Assembly: GCA_003415625.1 (NCBI GenBank) | Contig: PYIU01000001.1 | Span: 5,394,746 to 5,458,745, forward strand | Reading direction: 5' to 3' | DNA: 64,000 bases | DNA from: Aquanectria penicillioides | Lineage: Eukaryota > Ascomycota > Sordariomycetes > Hypocreales > Nectriaceae | Part shown: piece after piece, positions 11,832-23,126 of the stretch | Layout of the letters: every line of letters starts with the position of its first letter | How positions within the stretch are numbered: the first letter of the stretch is position 1 | Translations under genes and position numbers: made by a program | Notes under the pieces: model-generated | Told to the model about the DNA's origin: nothing | The model's input: the letters and a program-made list of their open reading frames with translations, nothing else | Databases searched by the model: none

Positions 11832-14049
11832 CAATACCCCGGAATCATGCATCAAGCCAGTTTATTGTATCCTCTCTAAAAGTTGAGGCCGTTGAAGGTT
11901 GTCACAACGTATCGCCCACATTGCCCTTGAGACCAAGTTGCCCATCTCACAAAAGTATCCCGCTTCTCATGCCCCTCAAAGCTTATAAGCGCAGGTTGTT
12001 GTAGCTGCGATTTTCTCCATTTCATTCCGCTCTTTATCCCATCTGTTGATGATCTTTCTGCAGTCAAGTCACAGTCTGATCGCAGTCCTGAATGTCACCA
12101 ATCACACAGAGACTGGTGCATCTCCTCAGGCCCAGCCAGTGTTGCGACTTTTAGCTCTTTGGCCAATCTTTGGGTAGAAATCTTTCAGTCTTCATCATTC
12201 TCTTGAGGCCAAAACGGCGTCGTGCATGTGTAGACCAGTCGTGTTGGTTCATTCTACAGCATTTGCTGCAGCTCTCTCGCATTGCATCACAACCTATCGG
12301 CCATGCGAGCGGCGGGGTACCCCAACATCAGCTTTCTACCCCAACCAGTAGTTGATAGGAGACAATCTGCACAAATCTAACACAAGGGCTTCGCCAAATT
12401 GGTCCGCGTCTGCCTCCCGGTGTCGCGGGGACGACCGCGGGGATGAAGTCCTTGAGGTGCCGGCGGGCAGTTGCATGTCTGTCTTGCCCAAGGCCGACAA
12501 AATGTTGATCTCGAGGACGGCTTCGTGCAATCTTAGGTACACACTAAGATCAAGTGCCACAACTAGGAAGCCGGCAACCATGATCTTGGAAGTGGGTTGC
12601 CACCGCCACTCAATAAATATACAAGGTATGAGCTGATCGAGGCTGAACTTTCTGGATTGCAGAATGCCTTTCACCCATTCCCCATATAGTGGTTCAGGTT
12701 GGTTATGCCACCTTAAATCTCGGTGTCTGTTAACTGATAGACGTCATGATTGTCCGTCGCCGTATGTGCAGGAAGCTGTTGGGTTGTTTTGAAGTCTTTG
12801 GTCTAATACCACCTAGCTCCCTATGCCGAATGATACATAAACAGATTACAATAGATCGTCTCTTTCTAGTATATAAAAATTCAGGCAACTTGGGTTGTTT
12901 TTGTTCCCCAGCTGCAACAAGGCCCACCTACGGGCATGTCACATTGCAACTGGCTCCATCCCCGCACCAGGTCTACCTCATTTTTGGTTTAAAAAAAAAA
13001 GCCCACTCAATAAATTAGGACTCTATGCTAATACCAAGGCCGTCCTATAGTTTAATAATAGAATGATTTGAAGCTCAAATTGGCAACTACACGAACTTTT
13101 AGTCAGCTACGTGATCTGAAATCGTCGGATTGTCTGAGATAGAGTCCCATAAGGTAGTCAGTCTGTGGATTGGTAACTCCGTCAAAATCGCATTCCCTTG
13201 ATTAAACGAAACCTACCAGCCCTAAGGTAACTCACGAGAAAGATTTGAAAGAAATGATCAACCTTGAAAAATGATTTTCGAGACTCTGGTGAGACAAGAA
13301 ATTAGGTATCAATGGTCTCCGATTGTTTGTTGTACATTAGGATACCTCATTTGAGATCGCTAAGCTTCTCTTCCGATGACATGGTTTAGTTAGAAGACGC
13401 ATCGTATTACGAATATGGTTAATAAGAATTCGACCTCTTACCTATCCATCAATTTGGGTGTCTTGCAAGGCTCGCGTCAAGAGAGTTGAATGTAATTTCA
13501 AGGGGTTGGGAACGAGTTGCTCTAGCTCTTCAGCAAGCCACTACGTGCATGAGGGTTCGCAATAGGCACAAGCTGAAAACTAAATTTCTCTTTCTTCTGT
13601 TGCTGACTCGAATCGTAAGGTTCAGGTTCAGTTGGCAAGATTTGGTCCCTGTCAGATCAGTCTCAGAACTGACTCATGCCGGAGCTCTCAAATGCGACCA
13701 TGCGCATGCGTCAACGTAGTTGCGTACCCAAACCATTATCATTTATCTCATGAACACATTGGTCCTTTTTATTTCAATATATCGTAATATTTAGGTGTGT
13801 CTGGGCACGGACTTAGCTCCATGTTCCCCTTTGGGATCTGATCCAGCTTGCGGAGTATAAGTGAGCTCAACCTGCTTAGGTGATGCAGGGAGCCTTGCAC
13901 AGGAGCTAGGCGTGCGTGCACGGACCCATTGTCTTCTCTCAACCCACTGCGATTGCATTTTAGGACTCCAGTAAAAAAAAATTGGCTGCAACTCCAAACC
14001 ATACATTTTCTAACAAGCAACCTCCAATTGTCTCCTGGCTCGTTAAAAC

Positions 14050-15531
14050 ATGTTCGCCGTACCAGGATGGTCCGTTTCTGCGGAAGGCCTTCAGGCTGAA
14101 AAGCCAGCAGCTAGCAACAGTGCCCCTGGTACAAAATCCAAGAAGCGCAAGCGTGGTGGCGCCGCTTCGAAGACTGAAAATGTTGATGCCTCCACCGTTG
14201 CCGACCTCTGGGAATCCGTCATTGAAGGAAAGAAGAGCGATGCTGCTTCGAAAAACTCCGACAAGGCTGCCAAGCGGCAGAAGAAGGATGGGAAGGCAGA
14301 TGTGAAGGGCGAGCCTAACGCTGAGGAGACCGCTGCCCAGAAGAGTGGGAAGCAAGATGAGGCTCAGCCCAAGCAGAAGAAGGACAAGAAGGATAAGAAG
14401 AAGCAGAAGCGAAAACCTGCAGAGAACGCCGAGATGGCCACCTCAGAGTCACCCACGAAAGAAGTGGCAGTCACCAAGACCGCTGCACCACCGTCCCTCC
14501 CTCCCGCTCCTCCCAAGCTCACTCCCCTCCAAGCCTCAATGAGAGAGAAGCTCATCTCAGCACGCTTTCGTCACCTCAACGAGACACTCTACACCCGGCC
14601 ATCCGAGGATTCCTTCCAATTGTTCGACGAGTCCCCGGAGATGTTCGATGAATACCATGAAGGCTTCCGCCGCCAGGTCAAGGTCTGGCCTGAGAACCCA
14701 GTCGACAGCTTCCTCAATGACATTCGCACCCGAGGTCGTGTCCGTCACGTGGGCAAGCAGCGCCCTGGCGCACCACCACTTCCCCTCTCCAAGACAGTTC
14801 TGCCCCGTACAAACCAGGAGTGCATCATCGCAGATCTAGGATGCGGTGATGCCCGCATCGCAGAGGCCCTCCAGGCAGACGGCAAGAAACTACGTGTTAC
14901 CGTCAAGAGCTTTGATCTGCAAAGCCCCAGCCCACTCGTTACCAAGGCCGACATTGCCAACCTCCCACTTGCTGATGGCTCCATCAATGTGGCCATCTTC
15001 TGTCTTGCCCTGATGGGCACCAACTGGGTTGACTTTGTCGAGGAGGCCTACCGAATTCTCCACTGGAAGGGCGAACTCTGGGTCGCCGAGATCAAGAGCC
15101 GTTTCGGCCCTGTGCGGAACAAAAACGCCCCTGTCACTCACAGCGTGGGCAACCGCAAGAAGGTCCAGGCCAAGAAGGGCAAGGGCAAGGGCGGAGCCGA
15201 CGACGGTGGCAATCATGCAGAAGACTTGGCCGTTGAGGTGGATGGCATGGATGACCGCCGACGCGAGACTGATGTTTCCGCCTTCGTCGACGTACTCAAG
15301 TCACGAGGATTCGTTCTGCAGGGCGAGCGCGAGGCAATTGATCTATCAAACAAAATGTTCGTCAAGATGCACTTCATCAAGGGTGCATCACCGGCCAAGG
15401 GCAAAGGCGTCAAGCCTCAGGAGGCTCCCAAGGGCAAGAGGGGAATTATTCGAAAAATTGATCCTATCGACGCGGAGCCCGAGGTGAGCGAAGCTTCCAT
15501 TCTAAAGCCGTGTGTCTACAAAATTCGGTGA
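14050..15531 (+). CDS. RRP8: 25S rRNA adenine-N1 methyltransferase Rrp8
   Basis: Nucleolar S-adenosylmethionine-dependent enzyme that methylates an adenine (m1A) in large-subunit rRNA and takes part in pre-rRNA processing. It is a single exon of 493 residues. Residues 1-165 are Lys/Ala-rich and low in complexity (nucleolar-type basic tail). The Rrp8 (Methyltransf_8) domain starts near residue 170 (MREKLISARFRHLNETLYT). SAM motif I is IADLGCGDARIAEAL at about residue 260; the acidic motif II is SFDLQSP near 288; and the family-specific FCLALMGTNWVDFVEEAYRI and GELWVAEIKSRF follow. ATG 14050 opens the frame with no in-frame ATG upstream. A Lys/Gly-rich insertion near residue 380 follows the motif core. 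The nearby convergent DDI1 gene is functionally unrelated. Confidence 0.95.
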   Translation: MFAVPGWSVSAEGLQAEKPAASNSAPGTKSKKRKRGGAASKTENVDASTVADLWESVIEGKKSDAASKNSDKAAKRQKKDGKADVKGEPNAEETAAQKSGKQDEAQPKQKKDKKDKKKQKRKPAENAEMATSESPTKEVAVTKTAAPPSLPPAPPKLTPLQASMREKLISARFRHLNETLYTRPSEDSFQLFDESPEMFDEYHEGFRRQVKVWPENPVDSFLNDIRTRGRVRHVGKQRPGAPPLPLSKTVLPRTNQECIIADLGCGDARIAEALQADGKKLRVTVKSFDLQSPSPLVTKADIANLPLADGSINVAIFCLALMGTNWVDFVEEAYRILHWKGELWVAEIKSRFGPVRNKNAPVTHSVGNRKKVQAKKGKGKGGADDGGNHAEDLAVEVDGMDDRRRETDVSAFVDVLKSRGFVLQGEREAIDLSNKMFVKMHFIKGASPAKGKGVKPQEAPKGKRGIIRKIDPIDAEPEVSEASILKPCVYKIR

Positions 15532-15877
15532 AGCAAGAAAAATAGGTTATAGGCAGGGACTGTATTTAGTTCACACAACAACGAATACCCGCACCAACGA
15601 TATATTGTCATTGTCATATCTTGGTTTAAATTATATCAAAACAAGTAAAGGGGGTCTCTTATAGGTCATTTCATGCAAGCAAAAATAGAAGAAAAGTTAC
15701 AAATGTAATCTCTCCGCGTATGAGCGGGCAAAGCCAGTCTCTCTATCCACCCTTGGCCACGAGCTATCCGGAGCCCGCGTCTAATTATCGCCCGTTCCAC
15801 GCCAAAAAATTCTTGAACTTCCGTCCTTGTCCTGATACCTTGGTCATGCTAGTCATAATGTCTTAAAGTGACCCAAA
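15532..15877. other. Convergent 3' regions of RRP8 and DDI1
   Basis: 346 bp between convergent stop codons. It is AT-richer than the flanking genes and no coding potential was seen. Confidence 0.6.
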
Positions 15878-17337
15878 TTACGAGAAGAAGATGAGGCTGG
15901 CAGCTACGTCGGCGTTGCCTTCGGCTGCTTGCAAAGCCTGAATGGCCTGCTCTCTAGTAGCACCCATGGCCATGAGGTTTTCCACGGCTTCGGGCGAGAC
16001 ATTGGGCCTCGAAACTGCAGGCTGGGCCGGCGGCGCAGCAGGAGGGGGGCCGAGGAGACCGGCTGCGGCGGTGCTGCCGAAGGGGGTTGTTGCTGTGTGT
16101 CTGGGGGTAGCACGGCACCCGAGCGTTGTCCGATGGCGGTTCCTGAAGGGCCAGGAATGGTCGGTTCTTCCGTTGCAACCTCTTCCTCTTTGGGAATCTC
16201 CGCCTCTCCTAGGAACGGGACCTCTTCGCCTTGGATAATCAGCTTGTCCTTGGCAAGGTCGATGGTGGCCTGGTATCTCTTGAGCATGTCAAGACCAAGG
16301 AGCAAATCGACAGCTTTGCCCTCCATAACTGTGAAGCTGCAGGGCAAGAAGAGTTGGCCGATCTTGATCTGTGCAGAGTGGACACGTCCGATGATGTTGG
16401 CAGTTCCTACACCACGGGCAACACCAGCAAATCTTTTGTCGACTAGGCGCATGATTCCACAGGCCTCAGCGCAGGCAGGAGACATGATAGTTGCCTGGGC
16501 ACCGGAATCAACCAACGCCTTGACTCTGTGGCCATTTACTTCCACATCAAGATAGAGCATATGAACTCTTCCAAAGACTAGGTGGGAGGGGTGTTAGTGG
16601 TCATTACCCAACAAACATGAGGCGGTGGTGGCTAGGATACCTTCGGGATTGTGCTCCATCGCATTCTGCAGGTTCTCCATGACTCTCTCTTGGCGAATCA
16701 TTTCCTCAATCTTCCTCTGGTTCTCGATATTGAAAGGGTCGTCATTGAGTCTCTCTATCTCTCTTTGCCGTTCTAGTCGCTCTCTATTATCACGGTCTTG
16801 ACTATCATGGAAAATGCGGGCGAAACGAACTGGGTCTTCTACAGCAGATGCCAATTCGGGGTGTTGTCGCTGAAGCTGGTTCCTCAATGCGGGGTCTCCA
16901 AGGAGTTGGAGGCGAATAAGCTCAGGGTCTTGCTCGTTACCGCCTCGTCTCCGAGCCTGGGTTTGGGCCTGAGCCGGCGGCCTGCGGGGTTGGTCAGGCA
17001 CACCGGTGCTTCCTCTCATGTCTCGAACATGCAAGGCCAGCATCTCTCCATCGGTGATCTGTAGCTGCTCCATAGTCTTAGAGTCGTCGGAGATGAGGCG
17101 GCCGTTGTGGTAGATGTGCTGTGACGTCGGGGGATGGAGGATTCGGCTTGAATGGACTCTCGGAGAGTGGCCATGGTCATTTCGGGGAAGATTTCGAGGG
17201 TGAGCAGGCTGTCCTGCTCCCCAGCCTGGGGGTTGAATATGTTGAGGGTGATGCGCCTAGGCACAAGAAAATGGGTCAGCATTCCGAGGAGCTGGTACGG
17301 TAAGACTGGGGGAGCTCAGGTGGGGGGGAGCTCACAT
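15878..17337 (-). CDS. DDI1: DNA damage-inducible protein 1 (Ddi1), ubiquitin-shuttle aspartyl protease; two apparent 1-base frame breaks
   Basis: Proteasomal shuttle factor with a retropepsin-like protease fold. Exons 17336-17337 (only AT of the start codon), 16641-17256 and 15878-16577; introns 17257-17335 (GTGAGC...CTAG) and 16578-16640 (GTATCC...CTAG). Domains: ubiquitin-like N-terminus ([15 protein letters not shown]), helical linker (residues about 100-205), retroviral-protease domain with the catalytic signature [12 protein letters not shown] (Asp about 230), and a C-terminal UBA ([20 protein letters not shown]). As given, the frame breaks at a G5 run (17129-17133, after SSIP) and at a G6 run (16044-16049, after VSSAP). 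One extra C on the sense strand at each site restores a 439-residue protein of normal length, with all phases consistent. An alternative unspliced start (ATG at 17282) would give [13 protein letters not shown], which is less like the family. Confidence 0.9.
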
Positions 17338-18116
17338 GGTGGGCAGCTTGCAGGATTGGGTTATCAAGTTGGCGGTTGACAAAGGGAAGAGAGGCGGGTT
17401 GCAGTCGGAGCTGTTGCGGTGGCTGTAATCGTGGCCGGGGGGGCGAAGGCCAACGATTGTGTCGTGGAACCAAATAGACAGGCCTGGAGGGAATAGACAG
17501 GTTTTGGTAAGCCAAGCGCAAGGCTACCCGTCGGCTTGCCTATCTAGGTGAGGAGCCGTGTGAAAGTATCCTGACAAGAGGAGGGAGGCCAGAGGCGAGA
17601 TGTGGAGGTGGGAGGGAAGAGGGAAGAGGGGCAACCCAAAGGAAGCTTCGGAGGAGGGGAAGGAGGGATAGGTCAAGAGGTGTAGAGAATGTGTGAGAGA
17701 GATGGTTAGGCAGGGAAAAGAGGATAGTCAATGACGAAAGTAGAGGAGGAAGAAAGAGTTGGAGAGGGAGGGAAAGAGAAAGAGAAGAGGGAGAAGAAGG
17801 GGGAGGGAGGAAGAGGAAGAGGAAGAGGAAGAGAGGAAGAGAGTCGGGGACGGCGTCGGAGTGGGGGATGCCTGAGTCGTGACGCGGATCTTGGAGTCGC
17901 TCGCCTGGAGGAAAGATGGAGTTTGCAAACAAGAGTCGAGGTCAAAGCGACGACGGGAGGCTGGTTGACTGTCCGGGCACGTAGTAGTCCGAACTAGTAC
18001 CGTCCCGGGAGAAGCAAAATGGAGAAGGCAGCTTTGGGCTGGGGAAACCTTGGAGGAACCTTGGAGAGACCCTGGAGCTGACGGGGACAAGGCAAGGGCA
18101 AGGCGCCGTTTCAAGG

Positions 18117-18119
<3 letters not shown>

Positions 18120-18153
<34 letters not shown>
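18120..18153. repeat. T34 homopolymer
   Basis: 34 consecutive T residues, the longest homopolymer in the window, upstream of DDI1. No flanking duplication or coding remnant was seen that would identify it as a retroposon tail. Confidence 0.9.
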
Positions 18154-18159
<6 letters not shown>

Positions 18160-18783
18160 CGGGCGGACAACCTCTTGGCTGCTGCAACTGAGGTATAAAG
18201 TACGGGAGCAGCCCTGTCGTCTACCTGCTTGATACTCATATCTGGCCTTGCTGGCTTACAAGGGTTGGGCCATGTCCGTTACCAGACGGGGTGCTCACTG
18301 CAGAGCTCCAGATGCCAGAATAGTGTAAGTACAGAGAGGGGTCAGTCAGTTGAGTGCTGGAGGGGCAAATTTGCATCCATGGGTTTAGTGGGCCCCTCGG
18401 TCGGCGTGGCGGTGACGACAGAAGCAGTGCCGGACTGCCTGACCTGCCTCCCGCCTGTGCCTCGCCAGCGTTCCGCCTCCAAGACCGCTAGCTCTCAGCG
18501 GTCTCCGGGGAGCGTAAGCCTGGAACGTCAGCTCCCTCAGCGCCGCGCCCACTGATTGGTGGTTCGGCCCAGCTTCTCGCAGCTGCCACGGCTTCTTAGA
18601 GTCCTTGGAGTCCCTGGGGAGGGGGGCACTATGGCCGCTATGGCGACCGGCCCCGATGTGCCTCGCTGCAAGCTGCACCTAATCAGGTACCTCTCGCAGG
18701 AAGTCGCAGGAAGGTACGTCTCTAGTGAGGTGAGCAGGGAGCTCATCCTGGAGCTGGCACCGCCCGCGCCGACCGACGGCATG

Positions 18784-18816
18784 TTCCATCCCTTCCATCC
18801 CTTCCATCCCTTCCAT
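18784..18816. repeat. 9-bp tandem repeat (TTCCATCCC)
   Basis: Three full copies and one partial copy of a nine-base unit. Confidence 0.85.
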
Positions 18817-18918
18817 CGCGAGCCTCGGCCGTGGTCTAACCTGCAGCAAAGCACCCGGGCCGCATTTTCTTCTTCACACTTCATCCGATGTTTGGCACCG
18901 AAACCCGCATCCACACAA

Positions 18919-18946
18919 ACACGCACACGCACACGCACACGCACGC
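18919..18946. repeat. ACACGC hexanucleotide repeat
   Basis: About 4.5 copies of ACACGC in non-coding DNA. Confidence 0.8.
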
Positions 18947-19097
18947 ATACAAGCACACACGGGTCAAAACAAAAAGCACTTGCCCAATTCGCTTATCTAC
19001 TGTCGTCCGGCGGCTGGTTGCCTAGCTACTTCATTGATTGCCTATTTGATTGCTTTGCTTGCGCTGCCTTGCTTTGTTTTCTTTGCCTTGCTCCTTC

Positions 19098-19120
19098 GCT
19101 TGCTTGCTTGCTTGCTTGCT
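19098..19120. repeat. CTTG tetranucleotide repeat
   Basis: Five to six copies of a GCTT/CTTG unit. Confidence 0.8.
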
Positions 19121-21068
19121 GCCCTGCCCTGCCCAGTCACAAGGTCACGGGGCTGAACATGATGCCGTCATATCATTCGAGACTACCCCTACGCCCATCG
19201 AAGGCCACCGAAACCCATCGACCATCGTTGCCACAATGCGGATTCGACGGCAGACTGATGACTAGGCAGGCTGATAGCAGCGGCGGGCGTCAATGAGGCG
19301 CTGACCACAATGACGAATGCCATGAACCAAATGGACGCCTAGACCCAGGATACTCCTCACGTGCTGACTGACGCTGGGCTCGGCAAGGCCGCGAACAGCG
19401 TGCTACGATCCCATCCTCATCGATCGAAGCACAGTTCCATCGGCACTGGGGTCGGCATTCATCAGATCCTCGTTGACAAAAGAAAGTGCCTTGAACTGAC
19501 TCAACTGTATGTGAGGAAACGCGACGCTGACGCCCAAGCGTCGCAAATAAGATAAATTTTACGCATCGCTGCCCAGGCAAGCACCCAATACTAGCTGAGA
19601 AGCTATGGCTCTGGTGAATTCTATTAGAGCTGGTCCCAAGATCGTCACGGCAGCTACCGCTCCTGGGAACGACCTAGCCTAACGCCCGTATGGGGCCCAA
19701 TTATCGGTCGTCTAAGACGACAGGGAGTCGGTGCGTGGTGCAGGATGATCTCCTCTGCAGCTCCTGTATCCTTGTTTAGGCGATGAGGTTTAATGTCCAG
19801 AGACGCTGCGAGCCCAATGTGGAGGGCTCTTTGTGGCTGAGGATGCGTTTTTTTTGGGGGGACAATTCCCTTCAAAGCTTCAGTGCAGTCGAAATTCTCC
19901 TCCATTAGGCTTGGTTCCACCTTATCATGTCTACTAACGAGGTATTTCTTCTGGCGCAAGTGGCAAAGCGAACTCATCAATGATAAACATGTCTTAAGGC
20001 GGCAGCATGCGTCTAGGGCCCAAAGCACTGTCCACTGTGCAGCATCCACTGCTCAGGTACCTTGCGTAGAATACTAACCCACCCACCTTACCTACCGCTT
20101 GGTACCTTGGAGGCCCGGTGGTGCGCAATGTCCCAAGGCCGATACGGATGCCTCTGCAGCTATTGCCTGCAGGACATGCGCAGGGGCATTGGATTACATC
20201 TCGTTGAGTCATCATCTTGCAGGAGAGTAGCTTGGGAAAGATTTTAAGAGGTGCCCTCAATTCCTAGGTGGAGTAGTTCAAAGTCCTGGGGGCGTTTATT
20301 AGCCCTTGTTTGTATCGTCGGGTATTCAACCAGCTGCATGGCCTGGGACGGGGATGTACGCCCATAACATACATTGTCACTCCGTTTGCAGGATACGACG
20401 TCGACATTGCCTCCTTCGGAAATATATGCATCACTTGGCTGCCCCGGCCAATGCCTCTGGTTAGGGCGGGGGGCTCACGGTCATGACTGCTAGACGAATA
20501 GGCCTGGATGCTACGAACGACCTCATTTCGCTGCCTTGGTTTTATTACTTACAGTCACGCGACATCAAAAATCATCCTGTCATGTGCTTGGGCACTAATG
20601 GAGGCAAGCACACACAAGCATCGAGGGCCTGCTCTAGCTCTTTGGGGATGGAAGCGCCTAAAACAGAACCCATGTCCCTCTTTCATCATAGTCAAATCGT
20701 CGTTCGGTTCAACGTTTCGATAACCTGGCTCATGGAATTCTTCAGTAGCTTGAGACAAAGTATCCCGAGTCCAGGCCGCAATCAGATCCCGCTGTGTCCA
20801 CTAGGTACCTGCGCGCTGCAGCCGAGCTACTGTATTCCCATCATTGTCCCCATTCCTCACATCGGAAGTTTGGCTCAGGCACGGCCCTCCATAGCCCCAT
20901 CTTCGGCGCCGTGTATGATCCACCCCCGGAGAAATGGCATGATGGAGTCGAACAGGCCAGGGTCCTAACTTCTGATCGTATCGTCCAACACTTTGATCCC
21001 CGTGACCAGCCATCGTGAACGAAGGCCGTGATTCACTGACTCAACCGACTCAGCTGAGTGGCCGAAGG

Positions 21069-21091
21069 TTTTTTTTTTTTTTTTTTTTTTT
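21069..21091. repeat. T23 homopolymer
   Basis: 23 consecutive T residues about 370 bp upstream of the GNAT gene start. Confidence 0.85.
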
Positions 21092-21455
21092 CCTTCCCCT
21101 GATTGTACCGCTTGCCCAGCAAACTCCGAGTTCTTCCACCCCATCGTGGAAGTCATCTAGAAAACCCACCCTACACATTATTGTCGTCCGACTAGGTACT
21201 TACCCACCAGCCGTCCATGTACGTCAGGGCATCGTCATCCCTACCAAACTAAATTCCAGCAAGCACTGACCAGCCACGATATCTCGACTGCACGAAATCC
21301 TCTTTTTGCAGCTTCTGCGAGGAAGCCATCCTGCCGTCTGCATTAGCGGCTTCGTATCTGCAAGGGCAGGATTACAAGATCCAAAGAGACCGGGTGCAGT
21401 AGACCAGTTTTCCTTACAGCACATACAAACCCCGGCCTCTATTCTCGCAAGTAAC

Positions 21456-22543
21456 ATGGAGCAAAAAAATGAGTTTGCGACAGCTGCTCGAGGGATAATC
21501 TTTTCCGACGGCGCTACGCTGGAGCAAGATGCGGAGCAAGATGGTGATGCCATCGATGACTCTTGCGATGCGGATGAGGAGATGGTTATGGCCAAGAGAA
21601 ACATCGCGCAGCTGAGAATCCAAAAAAGAAACTCGGAGGCAGGACTCTTGAAGAAAGTCATCCCCTTCCATTGGGCTCCAATGCTGTCTCCCCTGACCGA
21701 GAATGACATCGGTACATGCTTGACGCTTGAGAACGCAGCATTGTCTGATCCAAGCCACAGGGCGAGCAAAGAAAAGGTAGAATAAACATTCCTGTATCTT
21801 TTCAGCAATTACCGTGGAATTATCATGCATAGTGTGGCTAACTGGCAGTTCTCAGATCGAGTATCGTGTCCGCAAATCTGGGGCCGTCTGCTACGCTTTG
21901 TTCAACACCTACAAACCTGGTGATGCAAAGGAATGGAAGATTGCAACTCTTGACCACAGTCGGCCCGTAGAAGGTGGTCGCAGCGACGGTGCCAAACATG
22001 TCATGTTTGCCCACATTCTTGCAACTTTAGGCAAGAATCCAGTTGTCACTGATGGTGACATGGCATTGCCAGAAAACTGGAGAGACCCTATTGCCTCCAA
22101 GGGCTCAAGTTTGGGGCATCAATCATCCGGCAGAACGATATGCCTTCACTCTTTCGCCGTTTGTCCCGAGGTTCAAGGTGTAGGTATCGGAAAGACGGCC
22201 ATGAAATCTTACCTCCAGCTCATGAATGAATCTGGAATGGCAGATCGAGTTGCATTAATATGCCAGCCAGTAAGTCTTCGCTCCTCCCCTTGCTTTCCGG
22301 CAAGGCACATGCCCTTGAGGTACTAACATCTCCTAGTACTCTGTTCAGTTTTATAAGTGTTTCGGCTTCAGAGATATTGGCCCAAGTACCGAAGCTCTTG
22401 CTGGCCAAGGATGGCGTGCTATGGTAAGTAATGACCAGCTCGTGATCTAGCTTTAAATACTGAACATGATTGCGTTCCAGGTTCTGGACCTTGGCGGTCC
22501 AAAACAAAAGATTAAGGAGGAGCCCACCCAAGTCAAACGATAG
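21456..22543 (+). CDS. GNAT-family N-acetyltransferase (polyamine/arylalkylamine type)
   Basis: Predicted acetyl-CoA-dependent N-acetyltransferase resembling fungal Paa1/AANAT-like enzymes; substrate not determinable here. Exons 21456-21776, 21856-22269, 22337-22423 and 22481-22543 give 294 residues with all junctions in phase 0. Introns start GTAGAA, GTAAGT and GTAAGT. The GNAT core includes the beta1 block (PLTENDIGTCLTLENAALSD), motif A with the acetyl-CoA loop Q-G-V-G-I-G (about residues 214-219, in VCPEVQGVGIGKTAMKSYL) and motif B (YSVQFYKCFGFRDIG). The C-terminus is short and Lys-rich. About 70 residues precede the core. An upstream in-frame ATG at 21306 would add 50 residues; I prefer 21456 because the extra stretch has no family character. 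It is convergent with URA5. Confidence 0.82.
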
Positions 22544-23126
22544 TTTGATGATAGGGCTCACTATCACACACTCTCACCATTTTGCCTTCCAATATAACCC
22601 ATCAACCATCAAGGAGGGATTGGAGCATACATCGCATGCATTGAGGGTTAATTTATTCGTTTCTTCGCGCCACAGGTTCTGAACATGCCAATTTGGCTGT
22701 TGCGTTTAAATCTCACAATAACGAATAGCTGGTCTAGATGATGACACTTGCCACTGATAAACCGGGCTACTTTGAAAATATAACTTATAGTATTAGACTG
22801 TCTTCTCCTTGCGTCGCTTCTAGTATCGTTGACTCCTACAGATAGGATCGATCGGTCCATGCTTACAGTAAGAAATTGAGTACCAATGGATGCAACTAAG
22901 GCAGTTCAATAATACACCCCGCGTCTGTTCATGAGGAAAGCCTTCCTAATAATGACACGACGCAAATACTATAATTGGGTAGACAGCGCTGCTTAGCAAT
23001 TTAAGAGCATTTTGCAACGCTATAAAATACTCCTTTGTCCAGTAAGCAATGCTCTGCCTTTTCTTGTTGGTCTACGTTTTTTTTTCTCTATTTTTTTAAT
23101 CCACACTTTACACGGTTTCCATTCCT
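22544..23126. other. Convergent 3' regions of the GNAT gene and URA5
   Basis: 583 bp, AT-rich (T-runs at 23078-23098), presumably the two 3' UTRs. No gene seen. Confidence 0.6.

Larger units (their letters stand above)
7016..14049. other. 7-kb gene-poor interval between the Zn2Cys6 gene and RRP8
   Basis: No ORF here looks like a conserved protein. 7090-8990 is purine-rich on the plus strand, that is C/T-rich on the sense strand of the Zn2Cys6 gene, consistent with a long promoter and leader. A GTTGGT hexanucleotide repeat lies at 8443-8468, a cluster of CTAGGTA/TACCTAG motifs at 9832-9870, a perfect 12-bp-arm hairpin at 11806-11831, and a noticeably AT-richer block at about 12720-13480. Open frames at 10031-10648 and elsewhere have poor composition and no recognisable domain. 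Confidence 0.6.
17338..21455. other. 4.1-kb interval between DDI1 and the GNAT gene
   Basis: 17560-17860 is almost pure purine on the plus strand (C/T-rich leader on the DDI1 sense strand). Then come a T34 run (18120-18153), a 9-bp tandem repeat (18784-18816), an ACACGC repeat (18919-18946), a CTTG repeat (19098-19120) and a T23 run (21069-21091). The open frames here, including 18556-19296, run through these repeats and show no recognisable domain; I see no gene. Confidence 0.6.

Noticed and set aside
16641..17256. Short intron as explanation for DDI1 frame break 1
   Set aside because: The only GT...AG pair around the break is about 39 bp with a GTCCAT donor and would delete conserved residues, so a missing base fits better.
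18556..19296. 246-codon open frame between DDI1 and the GNAT gene
   Set aside because: Runs through three tandem repeats (HPFHPF, TRTRTR and similar), so the frame is open by repeat structure.
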